A stretch of 64,000 nt of DNA from Tethya wilhelma (lineage: Eukaryota > Porifera > Demospongiae > Tethyida > Tethyidae), in contig CAXIPT010000010.1 of assembly GCA_964030475.1 (NCBI GenBank), positions 719,983-783,982 of the forward strand, given 5' to 3'. Each line of letters starts with the position of its first letter. Position 1 is the stretch's first letter. The notes beneath the pieces were generated by a model, which saw nothing but the letters and a program-made list of their open reading frames with translations, did no database searches and was not told the origin of the DNA. Below, in pieces: positions 1 to 12,139 of this stretch. Made by a program: the position numbers and the translations under genes.

Positions 1-1130
1 ATGCCAAACTTCCAATTTTCTCCATCTTTTTCTATCTTATACGTATAGTAGACTGTCCCATAGACACAATACAAAATGTTGGTTACTACAAAATCTAGTC
101 AAACAAAATTAAAAATGCAGAGTTACTCAGAGGCTCTCACTGACAGATTACCAACTGCGTGCAAAGCCTAAAACTCACAAAAACTTTCCTTAAAGAGCGC
201 TATAGTTGGAAGCCAGCACAGTGCCATTTTTGTTTTCCTAACGTACGCCTTACTTCCTAACTGATTTATGATTTTCAATGTTTTGATCATGAGTCAACTT
301 TGACAGCACAAAGCTCTTTTCATGGGTACCATTGTTGTACAGGAATTTATACACAAAGTTTTAAAGTTTTCTAGTTTTTGCTTAAGAGTATCAAGGAATG
401 TAGTATGCAGCCATCTTTATAGGTAGAGTTCAAAGATCACTATTATCCACGTGGCATCATACGTACGGTAGTTAAACGTATAGGAGGAATGGGCTGACTG
501 TCCCATTGACACAATGCAAAATGTTCATGCTTACAAACTTTCAGGGAAAGAAAGCTAAGCCTTCAAATGCATTTATAGCTTCCCCCAGACAGTTTACTTA
601 CTGTATTAACCAAGAAAACAGGCAGAAAGTTTCTGAGGCACTCTGGAGAGAGCGCTGGCAAGAAGCCATAACAGTGGATTTTTGTTCATCTTCCTTCCTT
701 CCTAACTGACTTACTTGAATGCGATTTCCTGACAAACAAAAGGCATTGAGCCAATTTTGACCATATAGTGGGACTTCATTTCATGCATAGTACGTCCTTT
801 TCGACTCATTTGCTGGCAAAAAGGCAATCTAATGAAGGCAGCATGGTGCACAAGCCTCGGCACATTCGGCACATTCAACATGTTTACTTGTTAGCTAGTA
901 CACTGATATACGTACTGAGTCGTATGTACATGTAGGGCATTGTGTAAAAGTACATTCCCAGTACGGTAGTACTGGGTACACAGGAATGGCACGGATGGCA
1001 CATTAGCGCAATACAAATATTCACGCGAATAACTCTGCAACAACTAAGCACTTAGCACTAAAAGGCTTCTTAAGCTACTATTTAGCTCTTTCTCTTTCTA
1101 ATGAGCCCAAAAACATGGCCTAAAACCATC
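1..1130. repeat. Old fragments of the 'A' half of the AB mobile element
   Basis: Two degraded tandem copies of the A sequence lie here. One runs from about 40 to 455 and the next starts at about 463 with the A terminus (catacgtacggtag) and continues to about 850. Both carry the diagnostic block 'actgtcccat.gacacaat.caaaatgtt' also found at 7510, 20530 and, reversed, at 10560, 36680 and 56285. No credible coding region is seen; the short open frame at 506-709 lies inside the repeat. Confidence 0.7.
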
Positions 1131-1189
1131 GCTAAAGTAACAAACACACATATGCCAAACCTCCAATTTTCTCCAGTGAATAGTCTCTA

Positions 1190-1480
1190 AGAAAAGTTGA
1201 CTCAGCCAATGAGAAGAAGAAGAAGAAGAAGATGGATTTTAGAAGCTGATTCTTGAACGAATGAACTTGTTTCTTCCGTGACAGTCGCTTTTGCCATCGG
1301 TTTTTAGCGCTTCTCATTGAGTAGCTAGATACAAGGCGAAAAGCGCCTCCTCCATATGGCCGCCATTAATTTCTACACTCATGCATAATTCATTAGCTTC
1401 TAGAAAATTCGAATTGACGACCCTTTCCACACACAAAAGTGTGCGTTATTTGGAATTAATGCACTGAACTTGCCTGGAAC
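1190..1480 (+). repeat. Dispersed repeat 'X', inverse copy at 60965-61260
   Basis: The block containing 'cagtcgcttttgccatcgg', a (GAA)n run and 'gtgcgttatttggaatt' recurs in reverse complement at 60965-61260. In both places it sits next to a TTAA element, but on different sides of it, so X is probably an independent repeat. It has no coding potential I can support. Confidence 0.65.
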
Positions 1481-1685
1481 TATTTTGTGATACCTGGATG
1501 CTCTTGCTCTTCTTAAGAGATGAATCAGGACTTTGATTATCATAACATATAGAAAGACAAGTAAATCTTATGGTACAGCTCCTGCCTCCAAATGACTGAG
1601 ATGTGGAGATGTGTGTTTCACTTCAGTATCAAGCAGGCTTAGTACACCATGGCTAGAAATTAATTAGCTTTCAGGAATTCACTAC

Positions 1686-3703
1686 TTAAGGGTGGTCGGT
1701 CATAGCAACACGCAAATAGCGCGCGAAGAGCGCGGGCAGGAAGAATTGCGTCATAATTTTGTCGTTTAACATCACCACAAACCTCAACCGGAAGTATAGA
1801 ATGATTGCGCATGAAGATTCTGCGCGGGATCTTACAACTAGACAGCTGGCTACTTTTTTGTTGCTTTTTTTACAACACAACAAGCCCTCATCAAAGGGAA
1901 AGAGGTCTTCAAAAGAGGCTGACACCAGGTGGCAAGTATTCAAGATGCCTGGAAGCAACAGAAAAAGTTTAACAGTACTACTATACACATCAATAACCAA
2001 TAATTGGGTAAGTATCAAAATTGAATGGTTTGTATTCCAGAAGTATAGAGCTAGTATAAATATTATATCAATGCCAGAAAATAAAGTGTCTATGAACTGG
2101 CTGGCTTTCAGGTGGACCATCAAGACGACTCTGATACAGCAATAGAGCTGGATGGCACAGTATATGAGCTGGTTTCCTAAGACCGAACAGATGGATGCTA
2201 AATCCAACTTGAAACTCAATGACGAGGAACTGTGCTGTTGAGGAGACAAAGTACGGTCCAAAAGACTCCAAACAAGGGTGAATTTCTGCCAATATAGATT
2301 GTGGTGTACCACAAGGTAACAAGTACGATGTTGTCACTCCTACTATAAAATCTGTAAAAAAAAGAAAAGGAAAAAAACAACAAAAAACAGACTTGTGATC
2401 ACCAAAAATACAAACAGTATTTTATTTTGCTTACAAGATTGAGCGTATCTGTAGAACCTCTGCTCCATATGAAAAGTGCTCTGCTACTTCAAAGGTGTAC
2501 ATGTAGATGCCATACTGAAAGAAGAAGAATGATACAAGAAGTGAGACAAACATGCACAAGTCAAGAGTATGTACTATCCTAAACAGCTATAGCCTGGTAA
2601 TTTTTGTCGTTTTTGTTGTACACAAGTGTATATACCTCTCCATAATGATGTTTTCTAAAAAAATCTCACTTTAAACATTAATACTTAGCACACACAGAGT
2701 AGATGCATGCAGAAGCACATTTCATGGTAATAGTAAAGACACATGGAGTTATAGACCATGCACTATATTAGCAAATCAGTTCACTCATCATGGTACATGA
2801 TAATTTGCAGTCATATTGGATTACCTTCCTTTTAGAACAGAACTTGAGCTAGTCCCAGAGTTTCACAGCAGTATGGAAGCATCACCAGCATGACTGAAGC
2901 TAAGACAGAGGCTTGGATCTTGAGAAACCAACGACAAAGCAGTGTGACTAATTTCATCTCGGTGCTCTTCAATTAGAGAGAAAACAGTCAGTCACTTTGA
3001 GGTGAAGTTAGCAGCTTTGAGTAGACCAGTCTGACCTCCAGTAATACCTCAACCCTTTCTCTGCTTGTCACCAACCATATTTCACCTTAGCTGGCCGTTC
3101 TGTAGCAGCTACCACGATCACAAAAGATTTCACTTTGATCTGCCACGTGTACAAATTATTATCTACTCGCGTTCAATACTAAATAAACCGCGTTGGCAGA
3201 CAATCCACTTCAAAGGGGCAGCTTCTTTGATGTACCGCTTTTTCTAAAATCTCTCTTTGTGATCATTGCAAGAGTGCCAAATTTAAAACACAAACTGCCT
3301 GACGTCAGCTCTTTAGAAGTACGCATTCTTTTTCCATTTATTCGTCCCTGGTTGGTTAGATCAGTGGGTGTGTCAAAAAATATCGAACAAAGACAGTGGA
3401 AGCAGCCAAGAAATGGCGAAAAACGATACGTAGAAGTGTTTAGCAGCTAAAAATAAGTAGGTATACCTCCTTTTTGGTCCTTCGATCGTTCTAGTTTGTG
3501 TTGCGATAGGCAGAAAACTGGAAGTCGGTGAAAAAGCTGCTATTCAGAAAAAAATTTTTTCTAGTGTGCTCAGTATAGCTAGATATCGATTAGCGCTATC
3601 TGTTTGTGTAAAAATCTGGACAGAAAAGTTGATATTTTGTGTCTTTTGCAAGTTGGAAATTTCCCTAGCAACGCGGTGCGTGGGCATGACCGACCACCCT
3701 TAA
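1686..3703. mobile_element. 2.0 kb TTAA-flanked transposon (non-autonomous, piggyBac-like target site)
   Basis: The element begins TTAA-GGGTGGTCGGTCAT at 1686 and ends with the exact reverse complement ATGACCGACCACCC-TTAA at 3703. It thus has a 14-base terminal inverted repeat flanked by TTAA on both sides, the target preference of piggyBac-type transposases. The open frames inside (for example 1686-2312 minus, 1759-2145 plus, 3065-3247 plus) show no DDE transposase features that I recognise, so it is probably non-autonomous or decayed. A truncated copy of its right third lies inverted at 61278-61925. Confidence 0.7.
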
Positions 3704-4298
3704 AAGCTATAATATTCAATATTCAGTTTGCTACTATATCTACATTATCTACACCATTTTCCATGTAGTATGACATGAATTTATGAATAAATTACGTTAA
3801 TAATTGAAAATTTTCGCTATTTTGTACCTCCCGCCGTTAGGCCAGTATTGGAGTTCAGAGTTCAGACTTACCGTATTTCGATGCTCCTACTCTTGCTCTA
3901 CAAGAATCTTCAGCGCAAAATTGCATAGAGAGTGTAATTTTGAAATTATGAATAAATAGATGAAGGTGGTGCAAAGGTCAAAGTATTACTACTACTCCGA
4001 ACGGTTGCAAGATTGACATGATTTATTCAGCCACCTGGCGTTAGGCTAAATTTCACAGCGCTAAGAAACTATTTACATCTTTATGGTCCCAAAGAGTTGA
4101 ACTTTCAAGATCTTCAGCGCAAAATTTGCTAAGGTTAGATAAAACAAAGCTAAACATCACAGAATATTGATTTAGTATGGTAGCTAGTACAAACTGAAGT
4201 GAGCAGCTGCCACTTGTTTTTTCTACAACTCATTTGCATATTACCAACTATTTCTGCCCATGGCTTTAATACTCAGCAGCCCGCCATTCTGGCTTGCC
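3704..4298. other. No gene seen
   Basis: AT-rich non-coding stretch. A short phrase around 'tcttcagcgcaaaatt' occurs twice (about 3908 and 4111). Nothing else is recognised. Confidence 0.5.
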
Positions 4299-6112
4299 AG
4301 ACTACTAGCTACACATACCAACTCAAATGTGATTTGTAAAATTATGGAAAAATGAGAACAAACAAGTAAAAAAAAACATTGGAAATGTAATGAGACACAG
4401 GAATGGAGCTAAATCGTAAAAAGAATGCAAACAAGATGGAATGGCTATTAAAGTGTGTAAGGAATTCTTCCTGTGGGCAAAATTAGAGACTCAATAAGGA
4501 GATTGCTAAATGCAGCCCATACAGGACAAATAAATGTACATCTGAATAAATAAAGTCAAATTTTGCTCAATGCCTTTTGTTTGCATGAAAATCACGCGTT
4601 CAAGTAATTCAGTTAGGAAGATAGCACAAGAAAACAAATTGGGGCTTCTCTCCAGTACTCTGCTCCAGTAAGTTTCTGTTGGTGACTCATGCAGGTAGAA
4701 AACAGATTGAAGGAGGTCATTAGCATGTTTGAATTCTTAGCTCTCTATGAGTCTCTAACTAATGAACATGAATATTCTGTATTGTTTCAATGGAGCAGGC
4801 AGCCCATTCCTACTATTATGTACAACAATACATATGATATTCTGATCTATAGCACATGCACGGTGGTGTGCATCAATTAAAATAATAACAATCCCTTAAG
4901 TGACTAAAACTGGGATCCGACGTACTACTATAACAGTTAGAATATCATATTATTATATGCAAAGTTGTTGCTGGAAGTGTTATGACCTCAAGTTAAAATG
5001 CTCTGGACTATGAAAAATGCAAAGTTGAAAAATTAGTTATACTTGTAGTCCCTATAGGCTAGGCTATAGCTATAGCATTCTAGATAGCTGACAAGGCTTA
5101 CCAGTGGTGTCTGTATCCGACGAAGAAGTATGATTGAGAAGCCAATCTTTCAAAAAGGAGCTTAGTAAGAGGCCTAAGAGTCTGCTTCTTTGTCACTGTT
5201 CACGAAATACAGCTAACCAGTGGCTGATATAACGAGTTTCTTAGCCAGCTGAGTGCAAAAATGGTGGAAGTTGGAATAGGGTCATGTGTGACGTCGCGTA
5301 GTGAGGTAAATTGCTGAGCTGGCCAAATTATCATACCAATGCAGCAAGGGTAACTTAATTTCACTGCCCAATTATTACTATACAACTTATAGATGCCTAA
5401 GCCTTGTATACATCTAGCAGTAAACATCCGTATATTTTGTACACAAGCAAGGAGCGTACGTGGCAAGTGAAGAGAGCCACACCCCTTGCATATTATGAAT
5501 AATTATATAAACAAGAAACAAAAAAATTTAAGCTGTCTGACATCTTGCATGCTGTCAACTGTAGTCAGCCATAAGGACTTTCAAAATCAGGTTTGAACTA
5601 CTTTGAAATACATCCTAATAGTGTTAATGCTCCTAATAAACCCATTGTCAAAGACCCACCATATACATCAGGAGAACGAATAATTATGCCAAGGAGCCTG
5701 CATACGTATGCAAACCATGAAGTTCAACATTACAATTATACTTCGTCTCAAAATGAGGCCTATTATTCAGTTTATTATATTATGGCAATGCAATCGACAA
5801 TTGAACAAAGTAAAGTCTCAGGGAATAAATTTAATGGAAGACAAAACACTTACCTGCTTCTCTGGAGAGCTGCTAATATAATTATTAAGTAGACTCCATC
5901 TATCTGTAAACCCAGTATTCTATAAATACAAGTAGTAAAAATTTTTAAAAAATAAGCAGTGTAGGAATGGGTAGTGCTGTAAAAAGTATTGGAACAAGGA
6001 AATATGGTCTCAATTTCGGCACATGACTACTTCATTTTCAGTTTTGATCCGTCATAGCTAATTGTTATAAAGTTAAATGCTTTAAAGAGTGATCTGTACT
6101 TGAATATCAGAT
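4299..6112 (+). repeat. Left arm of a 1,814-base inverted repeat
   Basis: Every position p in this interval appears to match the complement of position 14415-p, so it pairs with 8303-10116 without gaps. Open frames at 4689-4880, 5200-5466 and 5593-5892 recur exactly as mirror images. The arm stops at the single N at 6113. It contains the start of a B element at 5928. This may be an assembly artefact (see findings). No gene is supported in it. Confidence 0.85.
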
Positions 6113-6113
6113 N
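6113..6113. other. Single ambiguous base at an apparent contig join
   Basis: One N directly follows the left inverted arm, in the middle of a B element. The sequence does not continue as a normal B element across it, which suggests a join and not a simple base-call ambiguity. Confidence 0.75.
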
Positions 6114-6424
6114 CTTCATTTTTGTGCCCAAGTCTTGGCTGGTATTAATCTAATCATGCATGCTATACTTTATTCCACTTTTTAGCCAAGTGATAAGATT
6201 GGCAGGAATTTGAACCATGTGATTAAAAATTAATGTGATACTGATAAGCTATTCAAGTACAGATCATTCTTTGAACCATTTACGACAATAATAGCTATGC
6301 ATGAGGGATAAAAATGAAAATGAAGTAGTCATGTGCCGAAATTGGGACCATTCCTTGTTCCAATACTTTTTAATGCACTGCCCATTCCTACACTGCTTAT
6401 TTTTTTGAAATTTTTACTACTTGT
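6114..6424. repeat. Partial B element (joined to a foreign left half)
   Basis: Right part of a B element ending in the B terminus (aaatttttactacttgt). It differs in sequence from the B left half at 5928-6112, so the two halves on either side of the N belong to different copies. Confidence 0.65.
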
Positions 6425-6655
6425 GAATATACAATTGGCTTGACTGAGATCCAATACAAAATTGGTAAAGTATTAGTCACGGTATCCCTTGCTACGCTTC
6501 AAAGGTCACATTCCCTGTAAAGATCATCTCAAATCCGGACATCTGGGCGAAGACCATCTAAGTAAAACCTATACTATCTACCTAGGCCCAAAAGTCAAAA
6601 GGCTGTCTTTCCATGCTTAAAAGCTACAGTTTAATCACCCAAGTTGGCCTGAGAG

Positions 6656-6881
6656 TACCGTAAATCTTCTAAAAATTCGGCGCAAAAAAATTAAATACGT
6701 TCGAGCTTTGCCGAATTTTTAGAGATTATGCATCGCATGTGCCATATGCACATGCTCAATTGCATATTATGTTAGTATATACACATGACGACCTTTGCCG
6801 AAAAATTAGAGGTAAGTTCAATAAATCTGGTAAAGGGTGCCGAATAATAAGAGGTGACGAATTTTTAGAAGATCTACGGTA
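6656..6881. mobile_element. Foldback (MITE-like) element
   Basis: Terminal inverted repeats: 'taccgtaaatcttctaaaaa' at 6656 pairs with the sequence ending 'tttttagaagatctacggta' at 6881. It is about 226 bases with no open frame, typical of a small non-autonomous inverted-repeat element. Confidence 0.65.
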
Positions 6882-6960
6882 GTTCATATTGAGGCGAAAA
6901 GCCTTACTTACTTTTGAAACATGGTCGATTACGATACGCCACAAAGTTTACCTTGGTTTG

Positions 6961-6994
6961 CCATCACCACCAACACCACCACCACCACCACCAC
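6961..6994. repeat. (CAC)n microsatellite
   Basis: Interrupted CAC/ACC triplet run. A small tandem (gaccatct)3 follows at 7173-7198. Confidence 0.85.
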
Positions 6995-7491
6995 ATTGTC
7001 TACAAAAAATCTCTTAAACATAGCCTTACTTCTCTCGGAATTACTTAAGCATCGCAGTGTTTAACTTCTAGCAATGACAGGTCTTGTTCTGCTGTTTACA
7101 TAATAGACATATATCTTTTCTTAGCTTCTGGTCTAAATTAGCAATTTAGGAGACAAAAAAGGGACTGACCACGACCATCTGACCATCTGACCATCTGTCC
7201 AAGTATAGATAACAAACTGAGTTGGATAAACTTAGTGGTTTACGCCGGTTCTAAAAGTTTAATAGTCTATGTGAAATCACTGGAAATAGCATTTAATTGC
7301 TTTCAAATCATACATATATTTTACATGTGAGATCTGAAACTGTACAAACGGATGCCTCACACCAAGATAAAGCACAAATCCTGTCTTTACCTCACAGCTT
7401 GCTCATAATGAAAATGTTACATGTATTTCAAGTTCTTTACTTTGTATTAATGCAGATCGCATAACTTGAACTTCTCATAGCACATGAACTA

Positions 7492-8487
7492 TCATACGTA
7501 CGGTAGTACGTATAGTAGGAATGGGCCGACTGTCCCATAGACACAATACAAAATGTTGGTCACTATAAAAATCTAGCAAAACAAAATTAAGTCTTCAAGG
7601 CTTTCGCAGAGGCTCTCACTGACAGATTACTAATTGCATGCAAGGCCTAACACTCACAAAAACTTTCCTCAGCGCTCGTAGAGAGCGCTAGTGGGAAGCC
7701 ACAAGAGTGCCATTTTTGTTCATCTAACTTACTTCCTAACTGACTTACTTGAAAAGCATTTCCAGAGAACCAGAATGTGTTGAGCCAACTTTGACAGCAC
7801 AAAGTAAGTTCTTTTCATAGGTACTACATTCCTTTATACCCGTTTTCAACACAAATAAGCCTAAACAAAAACTAGAGAGTTTTGAAACTTAGAGTATAAA
7901 TTCATGTACTTCAATGTAGCCATCTTTTAGGTAGAGTCCAAAGGTCATTTATCCACGTGGCATTTAATGCGCATGCACATTAGCTGGTCTTGCAGACAAT
8001 ATAGCTGCTACTCAGATAACTCAAGCTTTTTGTAGGGACTAACCAGTCTCTGATTGTCTCCACACTGTAGTGTTGAAAAAGTGAATGAACAAGTAGTAAA
8101 AATTTTTAAAAAATAAGCAGTGTAGGAATGGGTAGTGCTGTAAAAAATATTGGAACAAGGAAATATGGTCTCAATTTCGGCACATGACTACTTCATTTTT
8201 TGTACCCAGGTCTGGGCCAGTAATCTAATCCTGCCAGCTATGCTTTATCCAACTTTTTAGCAGGATGGCAAAAATTTGAACCATTACATTTAACGTGATA
8301 AAATCTGATATTCAAGTACAGATCACTCTTTAAAGCATTTAACTTTATAACAATTAGCTATGACGGATCAAAACTGAAAATGAAGTAGTCATGTGCCGAA
8401 ATTGAGACCATATTTCCTTGTTCCAATACTTTTTACAGCACTACCCATTCCTACACTGCTTATTTTTTAAAAATTTTTACTACTTGT
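7492..8487 (+). mobile_element. AB composite element, copy 1
   Basis: The A half (7492-8088) begins tcatacgtacggtagtacgt. It is followed directly by the B half (8089-8487), which itself has about 110-base terminal inverted repeats (acaagtagtaaaaattttta ... and complement). The same A-then-B order recurs at 20512-21507 and, reversed, at 35742-36741 and 55340-56348, so A plus B probably moves as one unit of about 1 kb. No transposase is encoded. Confidence 0.75.
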
Positions 8488-10116
8488 ATTTATAGAATAC
8501 TGGGTTTACAGATAGATGGAGTCTACTTAATAATTATATTAGCAGCTCTCCAGAGAAGCAGGTAAGTGTTTTGTCTTCCATTAAATTTATTCCCTGAGAC
8601 TTTACTTTGTTCAATTGTCGATTGCATTGCCATAATATAATAAACTGAATAATAGGCCTCATTTTGAGACGAAGTATAATTGTAATGTTGAACTTCATGG
8701 TTTGCATACGTATGCAGGCTCCTTGGCATAATTATTCGTTCTCCTGATGTATATGGTGGGTCTTTGACAATGGGTTTATTAGGAGCATTAACACTATTAG
8801 GATGTATTTCAAAGTAGTTCAAACCTGATTTTGAAAGTCCTTATGGCTGACTACAGTTGACAGCATGCAAGATGTCAGACAGCTTAAATTTTTTTGTTTC
8901 TTGTTTATATAATTATTCATAATATGCAAGGGGTGTGGCTCTCTTCACTTGCCACGTACGCTCCTTGCTTGTGTACAAAATATACGGATGTTTACTGCTA
9001 GATGTATACAAGGCTTAGGCATCTATAAGTTGTATAGTAATAATTGGGCAGTGAAATTAAGTTACCCTTGCTGCATTGGTATGATAATTTGGCCAGCTCA
9101 GCAATTTACCTCACTACGCGACGTCACACATGACCCTATTCCAACTTCCACCATTTTTGCACTCAGCTGGCTAAGAAACTCGTTATATCAGCCACTGGTT
9201 AGCTGTATTTCGTGAACAGTGACAAAGAAGCAGACTCTTAGGCCTCTTACTAAGCTCCTTTTTGAAAGATTGGCTTCTCAATCATACTTCTTCGTCGGAT
9301 ACAGACACCACTGGTAAGCCTTGTCAGCTATCTAGAATGCTATAGCTATAGCCTAGCCTATAGGGACTACAAGTATAACTAATTTTTCAACTTTGCATTT
9401 TTCATAGTCCAGAGCATTTTAACTTGAGGTCATAACACTTCCAGCAACAACTTTGCATATAATAATATGATATTCTAACTGTTATAGTAGTACGTCGGAT
9501 CCCAGTTTTAGTCACTTAAGGGATTGTTATTATTTTAATTGATGCACACCACCGTGCATGTGCTATAGATCAGAATATCATATGTATTGTTGTACATAAT
9601 AGTAGGAATGGGCTGCCTGCTCCATTGAAACAATACAGAATATTCATGTTCATTAGTTAGAGACTCATAGAGAGCTAAGAATTCAAACATGCTAATGACC
9701 TCCTTCAATCTGTTTTCTACCTGCATGAGTCACCAACAGAAACTTACTGGAGCAGAGTACTGGAGAGAAGCCCCAATTTGTTTTCTTGTGCTATCTTCCT
9801 AACTGAATTACTTGAACGCGTGATTTTCATGCAAACAAAAGGCATTGAGCAAAATTTGACTTTATTTATTCAGATGTACATTTATTTGTCCTGTATGGGC
9901 TGCATTTAGCAATCTCCTTATTGAGTCTCTAATTTTGCCCACAGGAAGAATTCCTTACACACTTTAATAGCCATTCCATCTTGTTTGCATTCTTTTTACG
10001 ATTTAGCTCCATTCCTGTGTCTCATTACATTTCCAATGTTTTTTTTTACTTGTTTGTTCTCATTTTTCCATAATTTTACAAATCACATTTGAGTTGGTAT
10101 GTGTAGCTAGTAGTCT
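8303..10116 (-). repeat. Right arm of the 1,814-base inverted repeat
   Basis: Reverse complement of 4299-6112 with the same coordinate sum (14415) at every landmark checked. It ends immediately before the N at 10117. Such identity over 1.8 kb is unusual beside the diverged repeats around it and suggests duplicated or mis-joined assembly. Confidence 0.85.
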
Positions 10117-10117
10117 N
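10117..10117. other. Single ambiguous base at an apparent contig join
   Basis: Directly follows the right inverted arm. The sequence after it starts inside an A element without the expected B half. Confidence 0.75.
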
Positions 10118-10642
10118 CTTTATTATGCCGAAGATGCTAATGCGCATGCCCATAATAATATGCCACGTGGATAATGACCTTTGAACTCTACCTAAAGATG
10201 GCTGCATTGCAGTATATGAATTTATACGCTAAGTTTCACAGCTTTCTAGTTTTTGTTTAGACCTATTTATGATGGAAACGAGTATCAAGGAATGTAGTAC
10301 CCTTGAAAAGAACTTACTTTGTGCTGTCAAAGTTGGCTCAACACATTCTGGATCTCTGGAAATCCTTTTCAAGTAAGTCAGTTAGGAAGGAAGTACGTAA
10401 GTTACGTGAACAAAAATGGCACTATTGTGGCTTCCCACTTGCGCTCTCTCTACGAGTGCTGAGAAAAGTTTTTGTGAGTTTTAGGCCTTGCATGCACTCG
10501 GTAATCTGTCAATAAGAGCCTCTGACTGAGTAGGTTTGGAGGTTTAATTTTGTTTGAATAGATTTTTATAGTGACCAATATTTTGTATTGTGTCTATGGG
10601 ACAGTCGGCCCATTCCTACTATACGTACTACCGTACGTATGA
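10118..10642 (-). mobile_element. A half of an AB element, B half missing
   Basis: Reverse-orientation A sequence ending 'gtactaccgtacgtatga'. The B half expected on its left is absent; the partner may lie at 6114-6424 if the segment between the two Ns is flipped. The open frame at 10303-10515 is repeat sequence. Confidence 0.7.
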
Positions 10643-10675
10643 TAAAGGAAATTAAGCCTCACAGCTATATATGTA

Positions 10676-11429
10676 GCTTACCCAGCATCTAGCTGCCATA
10701 GCAACATACTTCACAGAAGGTGACAGTAGAGATTGAACATAATCAGCATGAATGAAAGTAGAGACACCTCCAGCAGAGCATCCTGTAAGAATAACATCAG
10801 TGGCCCTCTCCATCCCCATGGCTAGAAGAGCCTCAAACACTGCATCTTGAATCTTAAGACCTCTGAAGTAAATTTTTTGGTCACCAATGACAACAGGATC
10901 TTGCCTGCATGTTAAATAGTTAAGATTCAATCAAGTATATATTGGTCAATTGCAATAAAGTATATATTGCATGCTCATACTGGTATCCTGTAAATGATCC
11001 TCCATCACAATAATGCACATATATGCCATGTTCCAGTTGTAAAAGTCTGGGTTGTAGCGTTGAATGTTAGACAGTATTCCACCTCTAGAGAATGTATATG
11101 ATCTAGCAACAGTTCTTGTTGACCCTAAATAGTCTAGGCTTTAAGATGAACAATCCATTTTGATCGATCTTTGCCAAAACCTAATCATAAGTGTGTTAGA
11201 CATTACTAAAATAATATTATCTAAGTATGATTGTTTAAGTACTACAATACTGTTTACCAGGTATGTAGTAGAATCCAGGAGGTGACCCATCTAAACATAC
11301 TGCTTCATGTTTATCTGGAGCATCAGTCAACAACACAAGCTTCATAGGTCTTCTGACAGATTGAGTAGTGCAGGAACCAAAAAAGCTTAGAACCAAGATG
11401 GTGAGAATGATATTCTGATTAATAAGCAT
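10676..11429 (-). pseudogene. Decayed pectin-acetylesterase/NOTUM-like esterase copy
   Basis: Paralogue of the intact gene at 22718-24450, truncated after its third exon, where an A-element begins at 10642. Exon 1 (ATG at 11429) encodes a signal-peptide-like start and the family start ...CLDGSPPGFYY. Exon 3 keeps the nucleophile motif GCSAGG. Against the intact copy it has: loss of about 43 bases near 11141, which removes the GGAWC oxyanion segment; a 2-base insertion near 11020; and a 4-base insertion near 10690 (MAARCW in place of MADAG). The exons corresponding to the C-terminal third are absent. It cannot encode a working esterase. Confidence 0.8.
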
Positions 11430-12139
11430 CTTGCAGAGTATATCCAGTTTCTTAAATGATCGAGATTGCAGTAGAGTAATTCTCATGATTATAAACTTAA
11501 CCATAGACACCACAAATTGCATCATTCAGATTGTCATTCAAATCTAAAAATAGTATGTGTACAAATGATGCAATTATTAGACTTACTATTTATAACTATA
11601 CCCTCCCAAAAAAGACTAGTTACTATAATATTACTTGTGATCAGTTCAGTTTCAGTAACTGTTACAATTGTCTTTTTGGGATTCACTCCACTAATGCCCT
11701 CAGTTGATATTTGATGTCAAATAGTTTGGAGCTTAAAGCTGTTTATATTTAAATTGCTTCTTTTTGTGAATTTAGTTGTCCCAACAACTTAGGGTAGTAA
11801 AAACTCTAGCTAAACCCTTGATGTATTCAAAAATACTGGTTGATGCATGTGTAGTGTGGTCATAATAATTATATCCAAAAATATAATACATAATGACATT
11901 ACAGTCTGAAAAAAAATAATATATACTGACTACACAGATCCAGTGTTCACAATTATGTAAAAGTCGAATTTCTGTGGCAAAATCATGTAACAAGTTTAAT
12001 TAGTACAAAAGTGAATGAGTAACAGGTTTTAAACACAAAGCTTATAATACAAATAAGTAATTAAAAGTAACTATCCATTAGACTTATGTACTGAACAAGT
12101 TCTATAGCTATATTGCACATCTACATCGGTTTATAAGTA
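11430..12139. other. No gene seen between two minus-strand genes
   Basis: AT-rich spacer. The open frames at 11517-11714 and 11772-11993 show no family features. Confidence 0.5.

Noticed and set aside
1686..2312. 208-codon minus-strand open frame
   Set aside because: Starts inside the terminal inverted repeat of the TTAA element and has no transposase or other motif.
5593..5892. 99-codon open frame repeated exactly at 8523-8822
   Set aside because: It lies in the inverted arms that look like one contig end placed twice. It has no domain, signal or codon-level conservation apart from the duplication.
6961..7198. CRISPR-like array from short repeats
   Set aside because: Simple triplet and octamer tandem repeats without unique spacers, in an animal genome.
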